Shown piece after piece: positions 1 through 8,263 of a DNA stretch of 12,793 bases (position 1 is its first letter; every line of letters begins with the position of its first letter). A model generated the notes under the pieces. The model ran no database searches and was not told the origin of the DNA. It was given only the letters and a program-made list of their open reading frames with translations. A program made the translations under genes and the position numbers. This stretch comes from an uncultured Eubacteriales bacterium. GTDB taxonomy: Bacteria; Bacillota; Clostridia; Oscillospirales; Acutalibacteraceae. The stretch is from NCBI GenBank assembly GCA_934446475.1, contig CAKSEH010000024.1, positions 1-12,793 on the forward strand, read 5' to 3'.

Positions 1-2801
1 ACAGAAGGCTCATTAAATATACTTTTCCCTTCAACAAAAGAAGCAGACTCTATCGAGTCTGCTTTTGTATCGCTATTGAATTTTTCGGCCGCAGCCTTTA
101 CCTCTTCCCAGTTTTTAAACATCGGTGCAAAGGTCTGTTCGGCAAATTCGGGGTCGGTAGCAACAAACTGAACTATATATGCTGTTATTTCACGGGTGAA
201 TTTCGCTGCATTAGAGGGATCGTCTATATCATATTTCCCGTTGTAATGATTATCGTTTATTTGTTTATAGAAGTTTCTTACTTCGTCACTTCCATACAAA
301 ATGTTATCGCAAACCACAGCCTCATAATCTGTATAAGCTTCTGTGTTCATATAATCGTTCACGTGCACGTTTTCGTGATAGGAAATTTCAACATCAGAAA
401 GCGTTGCCAGGCTTGATACGTATACCGAACCGTCCGAAAGTGTTACTGCGTTAGTATGAATCGTCGTTACGCCATTTCTGTTTATCTCAATAGGTCCGTC
501 GCAGTAAACAGCGTTAACACCAATTCTTTTAAGAAGAACCGCCGCATTGCTCGGATGAGAATTATCCGGTTGCTTTTCAGTATATGAAACAGCCGTATTT
601 CCGAGGTCTACATATATCCGTCTTCCTCGTCCAGCTTCCTCCGAATCGCTCTGCGCTCTTGCGGCGAAAGACTCTTTAGTTTCCTGCCAACCTCTTCCAT
701 TTTGGCTCTCTCCTCCGGTGTCATCTTCGGAGCGTTCTTTATTGCGTCCGCTATTTGCTCTTTCGTTAGATAGCCCATTAATCTCGCCTCCTCTTAAACT
801 GTCATTAACATCATTATACCCGCCGTCTGAGTTGTTGTCAAGATTTGCGTTGCCGCCGGAAGAGTCGTAGGCTTCTCCGGCATTTAATGTCCTGTCGAAT
901 TCAGGTGATGCAGATTTGTCGGAACTAATTTTGTTATATGCTTCGGACAGTATCATTGCTCTCGGTGTGTAAATCTGCGTCAAATATACAAATCTGCCGA
1001 GCATTATATCTGATACTTCGGTTCCTTCTTCAAATTCTGTCTTTATTACTTTATAGAGTTCTTCTATAGATTCGGGAAATATACCGATATTTTCAACAAG
1101 CTTTTCATAATTTTCAAGCATTGTTTTTATACCGTTTTCCGTATTTTTTATGTTTTGTGCGATTTTTGCATATATTTTTTCACTAACCGAATCTGTAACA
1201 TTATGTGCGGTAACAATCATATCACCTATAGCGGAATTTTCCGCATTTACATTATTTGTCTTAAGATTCAGCACTTTGTCGGCCGCATTATAAAGTTCAC
1301 TGTCGATAGGAGAAACTTCTTTAAAATACTGAGCAATATTCTCTGCGTTTATATTATTTTCGGAAAGAACAGATTTATAATACCTGCCGTATTTTTGAAT
1401 CCCGGCTTCATTTATCGCCTCATTAACACCGGTAATTCCGCCAGTAAGAACTGATGTGAGGAACCCTATAAAACCGTCATAGGCAGCTGATGAAAGTTGT
1501 CCGAGCGGGTCTGTAAAAACAGTGTCAACATCAAGTCCAAGAACATACCTCTGAAAAAGTGGATTTATAATACTCTGCGAACTTTCCTCAATAAATTCAC
1601 CGATTCCATTACCGCCGACTTTTATCACTGCTTTTAATGCAGCACTTGAAACTTTTGCAGAAAGATTGCTGACAGCTTCTCCGGTAAGGGCGCCACTGAC
1701 GCCCGGCACTATACTGAACATATAAGACAATCCTACCTCGGAAGCGGTATTTAAAAAAGCATATGTAAGTATTCTTCCCTTTGAATCAACACCTGCATCT
1801 TCTGCTTCCTTCCAGGAGTTTCCGAAGGTTGAAAGGCCCATTGCAGATAAACTTGCAGCAGTCCCTGCCGGTCCGCCCACAAAGGAAAAAGCCATAGGAA
1901 TCATATTATTGCCGATATTAGTGACAACATCCTGCATAACAGAATTAAAACCTTGCTTATTATCTTTATAGTATTCTTTTAACGCAGCATTTGCAATCGA
2001 ATATGCGCTCTGATGTTCGCCTATTTTCCCACTTGTATCCTTACCTGTGAAAAAATCCGAGACTGCTCTTCCGGTTACATTTATACCTTGGGCATACTGC
2101 GACAGCCCCGAGTTCATATAAAGATCTATTCTTCTCTTACCTTGCTGGAGGTTGGCAAGTAAAACCGAACCAAAATCACTATCATCGTCAAGCTCTATCT
2201 GCTTTTTACCGATTCTAAGCCTTTTATCATAAGCGGTCGAATCATAAAGCGTCCCTGCTTTAACATATTCCATCTGCTCTTTGTTTTTTATAGGGTCTGC
2301 ACTTAAAGTCATTCGCTTTCTGTCGGTTGCCATAGCCGTTTTAATTGCATCGTCAGTAGCAACCGCATCAATAGTCTCTTGACTGAGTTTGCTTAAATCT
2401 TTGCTATTGTTTTTGAATTTGCCTACTTTCTTTATTCTTTCCTTGTTAATAGGATTGTTAGGAGACTTTATGTCAAAATTGTCTTTTACAGAAGATTCAA
2501 CGCCGTCAACACCGTATAAAGTCAATAAAAGTTGCTCTTCTTCGTTGAGATTTTCTCCTTTTTTAAGTTTGGCTGTTATAACTTCTTTTTTTCCGTCCAA
2601 GATTGCTTGCTTAGCAGCCTCAAACTGTTTTTGTTCTTTATATGCATTTATTGCATTGTATTTTTTTGCAATTGCTTCATTTTTTGCTTTAAGCCACTCC
2701 GAACGATTAGGACCTTCTCCTATAACCTGACCCTTTTGGAGTCCGGCTTTAGCCTTATTATTTTCATTATAGCTTTCTAAAACATCTCCGGGCTTTAACA
2801 T
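1..2801 (-). CDS. Large polyvalent-type phage protein with HExxH metallopeptidase-like domain (partial, C-terminus beyond window)
   Basis: One uninterrupted frame runs from ATG at 2801 off the left edge, giving at least 933 residues. AAAGGAG lies 7 nt before the start. Layout: charged, helical N-terminus (about 1-290); Gly/Ala-rich hydrophobic region (about 300-460) containing GEFIEESSQSI near residue 400 and ending in short hydrophobic helices; helical stretch (about 460-630); low-complexity Asn/Gly/Ser/Glu linker (about 640-735); then a domain beginning IYVDLGNTAVSY. That domain holds SYHENVHVNDY, an HExxH zinc site at H809-E810-H813. E827 and E871 (in TREITAY) are possible third ligands. 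This order resembles the large polyvalent proteins of Firmicutes phages, which are packaged in the virion and thought to enter the cell with the DNA. The position at the end of the late operon, after a coiled-coil virion protein, fits. Substrate unknown. The frame and motif are seen directly; the family and ejection role are inferred. A second ORF is nested in the linker. Confidence 0.85.
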   Translation of the reverse strand, partial: MLKPGDVLESYNENNKAKAGLQKGQVIGEGPNRSEWLKAKNEAIAKKYNAINAYKEQKQFEAAKQAILDGKKEVITAKLKKGENLNEEEQLLLTLYGVDGVESSVKDNFDIKSPNNPINKERIKKVGKFKNNSKDLSKLSQETIDAVATDDAIKTAMATDRKRMTLSADPIKNKEQMEYVKAGTLYDSTAYDKRLRIGKKQIELDDDSDFGSVLLANLQQGKRRIDLYMNSGLSQYAQGINVTGRAVSDFFTGKDTSGKIGEHQSAYSIANAALKEYYKDNKQGFNSVMQDVVTNIGNNMIPMAFSFVGGPAGTAASLSAMGLSTFGNSWKEAEDAGVDSKGRILTYAFLNTASEVGLSYMFSIVPGVSGALTGEAVSNLSAKVSSAALKAVIKVGGNGIGEFIEESSQSIINPLFQRYVLGLDVDTVFTDPLGQLSSAAYDGFIGFLTSVLTGGITGVNEAINEAGIQKYGRYYKSVLSENNINAENIAQYFKEVSPIDSELYNAADKVLNLKTNNVNAENSAIGDMIVTAHNVTDSVSEKIYAKIAQNIKNTENGIKTMLENYEKLVENIGIFPESIEELYKVIKTEFEEGTEVSDIMLGRFVYLTQIYTPRAMILSEAYNKISSDKSASPEFDRTLNAGEAYDSSGGNANLDNNSDGGYNDVNDSLRGGEINGLSNERANSGRNKERSEDDTGGESQNGRGWQETKESFAARAQSDSEEAGRGRRIYVDLGNTAVSYTEKQPDNSHPSNAAVLLKRIGVNAVYCDGPIEINRNGVTTIHTNAVTLSDGSVYVSSLATLSDVEISYHENVHVNDYMNTEAYTDYEAVVCDNILYGSDEVRNFYKQINDNHYNGKYDIDDPSNAAKFTREITAYIVQFVATDPEFAEQTFAPMFKNWEEVKAAAEKFNSDTKADSIESASFVEGKSIFNEPS
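608..778 (-). CDS. Candidate nested small gene (56 aa) inside the large-protein gene, +1 frame
   Basis: A complete ORF with ATG at 776-778 and TAG at 608-610 lies on the same strand as the large-protein gene, shifted by +1. A perfect AGGAGG sits 8 nt before the ATG, as good as any other start in this operon. The product is 56 residues, very charged and predicted helical. It begins MGYLTKEQIADAIKNAPK and continues with TPEERAKMEEVGRKLKSL and SPQERRAIRRKLDEEDGYM, which looks like two or three short amphipathic helices with TPEE and SPQE caps. There is no signal peptide, membrane segment or cysteine. In the main frame the same bases encode the disordered linker (about residues 675-732), where constraint should be weak. 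Family not recognised; function unknown. That it is translated is inferred from the start signal and protein-like composition. Confidence 0.55.
   Translation of the reverse strand: MGYLTKEQIADAIKNAPKMTPEERAKMEEVGRKLKSLSPQERRAIRRKLDEEDGYM
787..792 (-). promoter_or_regulatory. Consensus Shine-Dalgarno inside the large-protein gene
   Basis: AGGAGG (CCTCCT on the plus strand) lies within coding sequence, 8 nt upstream of the ATG at 776-778. In the main frame it contributes to a Arg-Gly-Gly-Glu stretch, so it could be a by-product of Gly/Glu-rich coding, but its spacing to an ATG that opens a complete ORF is optimal. Confidence 0.6.
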
Positions 2802-2813
2802 ATTGATTCTCCT

Positions 2814-3785
2814 TTAGTCGGCAACAACCCATTTATCACCTTGCAATTTTACCCTGCGATAACCATTGATAAATCTATCCCAGGTATAATAATTTTGTAT
2901 TCTTTCGTTATCAGTGCGAGATTGTGTTGAAAGTATAAATATTTTTTGCTGATTACCGTAAACAGTTACTCTATATCCCGAATCTTTTAGTTTATTATTG
3001 TCAATATTATCCGGTTGGTAACCATTATTGAACCAACCGTATTTTGTATCTTTGTTAATTGTTCCCGTGTACGGATTTTGATGATAATCCATTGGTATTT
3101 TCTTTCCTGTAGCAAGATCGGTATAATAAGTTTTCCCGTTTGATTTATCATACATAACAGTGATACCATTTTGCCGTAAGGTTCCTGTATAGTCAGGATT
3201 CAAAAGATTACTATAACGATTTATCATATATCCGTACTCTTTATAATCTTTTGCCTGTTGTTCTATAAGCTTACTCTGATACTCATACTGCGCCTTTTGA
3301 ATCGCCGCTTCTTTTTCAAGTTCATCGGAATATATTGACTGCGCCTGCGAATTCCAGTTGTTTTTATAAGTGCTGCGTATATTTTCGGCGGCACTCAGTT
3401 TGTTTGCATCTATAGCGCTTATCTTACCTGCAAGTTCTAAAGTAAGACTGTCGATTGCCTTTTGTTTTTGGGTATCAATTTTTCCTTTTGTATTTGCGTA
3501 TGAAAGTTGTGTTGCCGTCTGTTGAATCCTGTTAAGCCCCGAATCTGTAAGCCCTAAGCTTTCCATATTCTCAGCTATCTGACGCTCATTTATAAGTTTT
3601 TGCACGGCATTTTCCCTGTAAAGGTCATCATATGAACTGTTTGTATCCTTAATCTGGGCATTGTATTTATCCTCAGTCTGTTTTTTTTGCGCTTCGTAAG
3701 AATTATCGGATGCCGCAATATCCGAATTCATTTGCTGTGAATTTCTTTTTTCAAGTTCTGCATAAATATCGTTTAATCTGCTCAT
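2814..3785 (-). CDS. Coiled-coil virion protein, probable internal/ejection protein (323 aa)
   Basis: Residues 1 to about 190 are almost entirely charged and Gln-rich helix with strong coiled-coil character. They include the motif ESLGLTDSGLNRIQQTATQL (about 75-94), which I recall from small coiled-coil proteins next to late structural genes in other Firmicutes phages. Residues about 195-323 differ: Tyr/Asn/Gly-rich, beta-like, with two related NP-(D)-YTGT segments at 196-202 and 237-242, ending WDRFINGYRRVKLQGDKWVV. No signal peptide or membrane helix. Its ATG shares a base with the stop of the preceding gene (TAATG), with GGAGG 9 nt upstream, so the two are probably translationally coupled. 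Lying between the gp10-like gene and the giant protein, it may be an ejection protein or a partner of the giant protein. That is inference; a tail-fibre-like role is an alternative. Confidence 0.75.
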   Translation of the reverse strand: MSRLNDIYAELEKRNSQQMNSDIAASDNSYEAQKKQTEDKYNAQIKDTNSSYDDLYRENAVQKLINERQIAENMESLGLTDSGLNRIQQTATQLSYANTKGKIDTQKQKAIDSLTLELAGKISAIDANKLSAAENIRSTYKNNWNSQAQSIYSDELEKEAAIQKAQYEYQSKLIEQQAKDYKEYGYMINRYSNLLNPDYTGTLRQNGITVMYDKSNGKTYYTDLATGKKIPMDYHQNPYTGTINKDTKYGWFNNGYQPDNIDNNKLKDSGYRVTVYGNQQKIFILSTQSRTDNERIQNYYTWDRFINGYRRVKLQGDKWVVAD

Positions 3786-5953
3786 TATCTTTCACCTCCG
3801 AGAATTCTGTAACTAAGTGAAATTGCGGCAATCGACATTGCCCCTTTACACTCTATTTCAAGGCTTATGCGGTTTATAATACTACAGCAGGGCCTTAATT
3901 GTCTGCTGCGCACAAAAGAAGGGGAATAACAGTCAGAGTTGCCATCATAAACAAAAATTTCTTCTGTACCGTTATTTCCGTTATCGGTTATAAACGTAAC
4001 GGTAACGGGGTTCCCTCCATTGCCGCCTAAGGAAATACTTACAAGCGGCACTGTCTTAAAAAGTGACGGCGCACCGAAATCAAAAAACTTTGTAACAATT
4101 TTTGAATGAATATAGTTATCTTTGCAATCTGTGTATACTTTGTCATCAAGCTGCCACACATAATAATCGCAGTCATGCGCAAAGTTTTTTCGATTTATAA
4201 TGTATGCTTTGTTTTCAATATCAATAGCAGCTGCAACTGAATAAGGCAGCTCCCAGCACCACCAGGGAATTCTGAGCTGCGCATCCTCTGTCTTGCTGTA
4301 AGAAGCAATATAAGTGTATCCGTAGCTTTCGTATTGCATAACATAAACATTTTTTTCCGTAAAAAGCATATAGCAATTATCAATATCGATGCTGAAAGCC
4401 AGCTTTAAATTGTCTTCGCTTTTCAATTTTCGCTCAATCATACCGGAAATCTCATATATGTTCCGCTCACTGAATTGGTTATTGTTACATAGTGTATATA
4501 CCTTTCCGTTGCTTGCAGCCCATACAAGTCTGTTTTTACAGAGCTGAATTGTATCGGGGCAGTCGCACCCGATTTTTGCATTAAGTGTTACTATCGGGAA
4601 ATAAACCGAATTTGCTTCATAGTCAACAACTTTTTGCTTTATAAGGTCATCGGCGGTAATATTGCTGTTTTTAACATATTGAGTAAAATATGTTTCATTT
4701 TCCTTAAAAATCACAAGCATATCAGACTGTCTGCCGAAGCCCGTTACCGCCTGGGAAGCATCGCCGACATACGCATAACAATTTTCGGAAAAATAAAGCG
4801 GATTGTTAAGACCGCTCCAAACCATCAGGTTTTTTTCATCTGTATTGCTGTTTGCTGTAAGGAAGAGTCTTGACCCGCCGCTTATTCCTTTAGCGTCACC
4901 ACCGAACCATATTTGTTTTTTCATAGAGAATATCTTTCTCAAATTTTTCTTGCTGTTTGCAACAGGAGCGGTTATAAGAAGGTTGTCTTCAACAAACTCA
5001 TCTTTGGTAATAGAATAAAAACTGCTTTCGTCCCCTTCTTTGGCAAACCCGATAAACGGCCCGTAGGTTTTCATTTTAAGTCCGTCCGTGCCGTAACCGG
5101 ATTCCTCTTTCCAACCTTTCTCAGCCGTTAATACGATTTCGTGACTGTGTTTAACACCGTTTTTATCGGTTATAACTGCTTTAATTTTCTTGCCTGCATA
5201 TTCCTCACTGTAAACATTATGCAGCAATCCGTAAATCATATAATGCCCTTCACTGTTTTTATTAACGGTAGAATATATCATTTTATAATAATTCCCTAAA
5301 AGATTATATCCTTCGAGCATTGTGCCGAGTCCTGCTGTTTCTTCCGGAAATGTCATATCACCGTTAGTCACTCCGTGTATGAAAACGGTCGGAATGTATA
5401 TATCGTCGTCTGAAAGTTTTTTCCACTGCTGCGCACCGTCTTCAAGTTTAAATATTTCTCCGCCTTCATCCGTTTCTGCAAAACAATAGAGTAAGTTTCC
5501 CGTTTGAACAACAAAATAATTTTTAAAAACAATGCCTTGCGTACTTGTCAGAGAAGGCAGTTCGATGATCCCGCTTTCTCCTGCCCAAAAAAATTGTAGA
5601 TGTGAGTTTGAACCCAGCCACGGCATTTCGCTCTCAGCACGGTGGTAAAATTCCGTATGTCTGCTTATAAGTTGATACTTTTTGCAGTCAACAGTTCTAT
5701 ATACATTTTCACCTTGAATATCCGTCAGTTCCATTCCTCCGAGACTGGGCGCAAAATTATCGTATTCTATAACACCGACTGACTTAAGGCCGGGACGTGT
5801 CTTTAATAAACCGTCCTTAAACCAGACATTTTTACAGTCTGTAAGCTGATCGTCGTTTATAAGCGTAAGCGAATCTCTCAAATTAATTCCGCCTTTAAGT
5901 GACGGAATTGAAACACTTCGTTTAGGCTGTTTGTTTATACTCGGGTATCTCAT
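3785..5953 (-). CDS. P22 gp10-like head-completion / tail-hub protein (722 aa)
   Basis: The N-terminus carries the pattern of this family: SLKGGINLRDSLTLINDDQL (about 18-37) followed by CKNVWFKDGLLKTRPGLKSV (about 40-59), meaning a Gly-rich strand and then an N-W-x-x-G-L-L-x-T-R-P-G-L turn. The rest is beta-rich with repeated aromatic and Gly/Asn turns, such as YVGDASQAVTGFGRQSDM near 395 and NRLVWAASNGKVYTL near 475. This suggests a propeller-like fold, as known for P22 gp10, which plugs the portal and holds packaged DNA in podoviruses. Sequence similarity is visible only at the N-terminus, so the match is to a general group. ATG follows AGGAG by 7 nt. The gene starts 10 nt after the connector-like gene and overlaps the next gene by one base. 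No transmembrane segment or enzyme motif is seen. Confidence 0.7.
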   Translation of the reverse strand: MRYPSINKQPKRSVSIPSLKGGINLRDSLTLINDDQLTDCKNVWFKDGLLKTRPGLKSVGVIEYDNFAPSLGGMELTDIQGENVYRTVDCKKYQLISRHTEFYHRAESEMPWLGSNSHLQFFWAGESGIIELPSLTSTQGIVFKNYFVVQTGNLLYCFAETDEGGEIFKLEDGAQQWKKLSDDDIYIPTVFIHGVTNGDMTFPEETAGLGTMLEGYNLLGNYYKMIYSTVNKNSEGHYMIYGLLHNVYSEEYAGKKIKAVITDKNGVKHSHEIVLTAEKGWKEESGYGTDGLKMKTYGPFIGFAKEGDESSFYSITKDEFVEDNLLITAPVANSKKNLRKIFSMKKQIWFGGDAKGISGGSRLFLTANSNTDEKNLMVWSGLNNPLYFSENCYAYVGDASQAVTGFGRQSDMLVIFKENETYFTQYVKNSNITADDLIKQKVVDYEANSVYFPIVTLNAKIGCDCPDTIQLCKNRLVWAASNGKVYTLCNNNQFSERNIYEISGMIERKLKSEDNLKLAFSIDIDNCYMLFTEKNVYVMQYESYGYTYIASYSKTEDAQLRIPWWCWELPYSVAAAIDIENKAYIINRKNFAHDCDYYVWQLDDKVYTDCKDNYIHSKIVTKFFDFGAPSLFKTVPLVSISLGGNGGNPVTVTFITDNGNNGTEEIFVYDGNSDCYSPSFVRSRQLRPCCSIINRISLEIECKGAMSIAAISLSYRILGGER

Positions 5954-5963
5954 TTAATTTCTC

Positions 5964-6329
5964 CTACTCCGGTCTCGGAAGATTATCAATAATTGTTTCG
6001 GTTTTTGTAAGGCAAGCTCTTTTTGAATTGTAAAGCATTATATAAAATTGTTGTTGATCTCCGTCGTTTTCGGACTGTGCAAGAAAAGCCGCTGCACCGT
6101 ACGGCATAATATCGTTAAGAACCCTGACAGGTAAATTGATTTTTTCATCTGTCCTTGTGAGTTCTGTAAATACAGTTTCCGGTTTTATAATATTAAAAAG
6201 GTCGGAATATACGGCATTTATCGCAATAATTGCCCTCTGTTTAAGTTTTGTATTAGCTCCTATCTCTCCGTTTGCGTCGGTATAACCAAGTAAGAGAGTG
6301 ATTTTTTTTATCATTTCACTTACAGTCAT
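5964..6329 (-). CDS. Head-tail connector/adaptor-like protein (121 aa)
   Basis: A small, mostly helical protein directly after the portal gene. MTVSEMIKKITLLLGY opens an N-terminal helix; LKQRAIIAINAVYSDLFNII (about 29-48) is a second helix; INLPVRVLNDIMPYGAAAFLAQSENDGDQQQFY (about 69-101) contains the 'lpxxxxxaipyGaAa.La..e.d..' style helix common in gp6- and gp4-like connectors that dock under the portal. Size and position match such connectors. The start overlaps the portal stop as ATGA, and GAGGAGG lies about 10 nt upstream, so coupled translation at a fixed ratio to the portal is likely. The identification rests on position and fold-like pattern rather than a diagnostic motif. Confidence 0.65.
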   Translation of the reverse strand: MTVSEMIKKITLLLGYTDANGEIGANTKLKQRAIIAINAVYSDLFNIIKPETVFTELTRTDEKINLPVRVLNDIMPYGAAAFLAQSENDGDQQQFYIMLYNSKRACLTKTETIIDNLPRPE

Positions 6330-8191
6330 ACATCTCCAACCTCCTCGGTATCTAAGTCACCCTTATTATTTCCTCCAAGCTGACCGAGCACCTGCATTCT
6401 CTGTTCCTCAGGCATTTGCATCAGTTTGTCAAACTGTTCCGGATACTGTGATTTAAGTGACTGCATTATTTCATCAGAAGAAATTTCACCCGTCTGCCCA
6501 TTGCCTTGACTTAAGCCTTGATTTAAACCGGCACCTGCGGCCGCCTTTATATCCTCTCTGAGTCCTGTAACATCGGGGATAAGACCTCCGGGTAGTCTCT
6601 GCAGATACTGTTCAAACGTAATAAGCCCCATTTTAAGCAGACTATCAAGTGTGGAGACAACAACAGCTTCGCTGTACATCGTCGCTGCTCCCACATCAAC
6701 CCTTGCCGTTATTAAAAGACTTTTATATCTTTCTGATTCAAAAGGTATGAATCGTACACCTTTTCTGTCTTCAATTTTAAGAGACCGATTGCCGTAAAGA
6801 TTAAGCCAAAAATCCGACCATATTCTTGCTACATCCTCTATAAAATCATAAAACCTGTTCATATAAATTTGCATCGGAGCTGTCGCAGCTTCTCTCATCT
6901 GGATAATTGCCGCAGCATTGTCAGGTCTTAAATTGCCGAGAGCTGCATCATTTGCGCCGGAATCTGACAATGTGTTTGAACATAAATCGTTTACCACACT
7001 TTGAAATTGTGAAAATGCGGTAGGTGGTTGAACATATCTTATTGCGTTTGCAACCTCTTCGCTCGAACCATATACTCTTATAACTTGTCCGGGATCGTTT
7101 GTTATAGGCTCTGTAACCACATCACCGTTAACTATAGTTATAGGCATACCTGAAAGCATAAGCCCCCACACACTTGCTGTAAGTGCTCGATTAATAGCTA
7201 TCTGATTCGGTATAAGATAAGTTATTTCACTTTCTCCGTATGCACTTGAGCGCCTTCTCTCCCAGCAAAATTTTGCTATCGGATAATTTCTAAGCTTTAG
7301 ATCAAATGGCTGCCTTATTACTGCTTTTTCCGTAGTTTTTACAGCCATAATTTTATAAGTATTATCGTTTTTATCCCACTCTTTATAAAGTTTTATATAA
7401 ACAGTAACCCTATTTGTATCAACAGGCTCATCGTCTCCACGGTCCCCTGCAAAATATCCGCTTTCCACCGATTTATCGGGAATTATATCCAAAACATTCA
7501 AATGATTTTTTCTCGCCTCACGCCTAACATCTTCAACATTTTTGCGCTGTGCGATTATAATATACGGCTGACTTTGTATCTCATCGTTGTTTGGATCACC
7601 GAAAACAACATTTTCAATATCCAAAACCTCACAGGTTATATCTCCTCTTATGCTCTTTAATTTAGAATTATCGGCATAGAGCCCTGTTTCTATACTGTCA
7701 TCCCAATATGTAAAAAGTAAACCGGTACCGGATATGTAAGCGTTTCTAAGCACCTGTTCCTTCTTGTTGTCAAATTTAAGTCTTTCGGCAGTCACTTTAA
7801 AATAATCGGACATTGCCGATGTAATGGCAGATATTTCTGCACTTTCCGGGCTTCCTTCTGGAATATTGCCGGATATTATATCTTCTTTTGCATCATTGAT
7901 TTCATCTTGCATATCAACGGTATTCGGTATTCCGTCTGCTGAATAATTTACTGTAATCGGCGCCGCCGTCACAACAGACATCTTATATTCGCCGATTCTC
8001 TTTAAAATATTCCGCCTTATAAGCGGTCTGTCACCTGTTTGTGCTCCGTGCCACTGGTCACCGACATAAAAGCGTTCGTTCCGCTTTGATTGTTCAAATA
8101 TTCCTTTTTCACCTATCGAGGCCTTAAATTCTGTGCCCTTCCTGTATTCGTTTTTAATTTCCTCGGGAGACACAGCGATTTTCCCTGTCAT
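6326..8191 (-). CDS. Portal protein, P22-type (621 aa)
   Basis: Forms the dodecameric ring at one capsid vertex through which terminase drives DNA. The sequence starts with a charged helix and then NERFYVGDQWHGAQ (about 40-53) and RPLIRRNILKRIGEYK, typical of podovirus portals. The middle has SAYGESEITYLIPNQIAINR followed by a hydrophobic helix LTASVWGLMLSGMPITIVNG (about 340-365), matching the portal stem and wing region. Next come ALGNLRPDNAAAIIQMREAA and a long helix MNRFYDFIEDVARIWSDFWL. The tail is Gly/Gln-rich (about 560-621, with QMPEEQRMQVLGQL), a low-complexity C-terminus like that of P22-type portals. GGAGG lies 8 nt before the ATG. The gene lies after the coat gene instead of between terminase and scaffold, and is separated from coat by a strong hairpin. 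Confidence 0.88.
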   Translation of the reverse strand: MTGKIAVSPEEIKNEYRKGTEFKASIGEKGIFEQSKRNERFYVGDQWHGAQTGDRPLIRRNILKRIGEYKMSVVTAAPITVNYSADGIPNTVDMQDEINDAKEDIISGNIPEGSPESAEISAITSAMSDYFKVTAERLKFDNKKEQVLRNAYISGTGLLFTYWDDSIETGLYADNSKLKSIRGDITCEVLDIENVVFGDPNNDEIQSQPYIIIAQRKNVEDVRREARKNHLNVLDIIPDKSVESGYFAGDRGDDEPVDTNRVTVYIKLYKEWDKNDNTYKIMAVKTTEKAVIRQPFDLKLRNYPIAKFCWERRRSSAYGESEITYLIPNQIAINRALTASVWGLMLSGMPITIVNGDVVTEPITNDPGQVIRVYGSSEEVANAIRYVQPPTAFSQFQSVVNDLCSNTLSDSGANDAALGNLRPDNAAAIIQMREAATAPMQIYMNRFYDFIEDVARIWSDFWLNLYGNRSLKIEDRKGVRFIPFESERYKSLLITARVDVGAATMYSEAVVVSTLDSLLKMGLITFEQYLQRLPGGLIPDVTGLREDIKAAAGAGLNQGLSQGNGQTGEISSDEIMQSLKSQYPEQFDKLMQMPEEQRMQVLGQLGGNNKGDLDTEEVGDV

Positions 8192-8215
8192 TTATTTAAC
8201 CTCCAAAATAAAATT

Positions 8216-8241
8216 TTCGGGGCGGTATTACCCGCCCCGAA
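8216..8241 (-). terminator. Strong GC hairpin between coat and portal genes (partial terminator or RNA-stabilising element)
   Basis: A perfect 10-bp stem, TTCGGGGCGG pairing with CCGCCCCGAA, has a 6-nt loop. On the minus strand it is followed by AATTTTATTTTGG, an interrupted U-rich tract. It sits after the coat stop (8264) and ends about 25 nt before the portal ATG. Probable role: lower transcription into portal and later genes, or protect the 3' end of abundant coat mRNA. The poor U-run suggests leaky termination. Confidence 0.7.
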
Positions 8242-8263
8242 GCTGCAACAAGGCTCGAAATAC

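Noticed and set aside
6540..6580. GGAGG followed 11 nt later by ATG inside the portal gene
   Set aside because: The resulting frame stops after about eight codons and is not in the portal frame.
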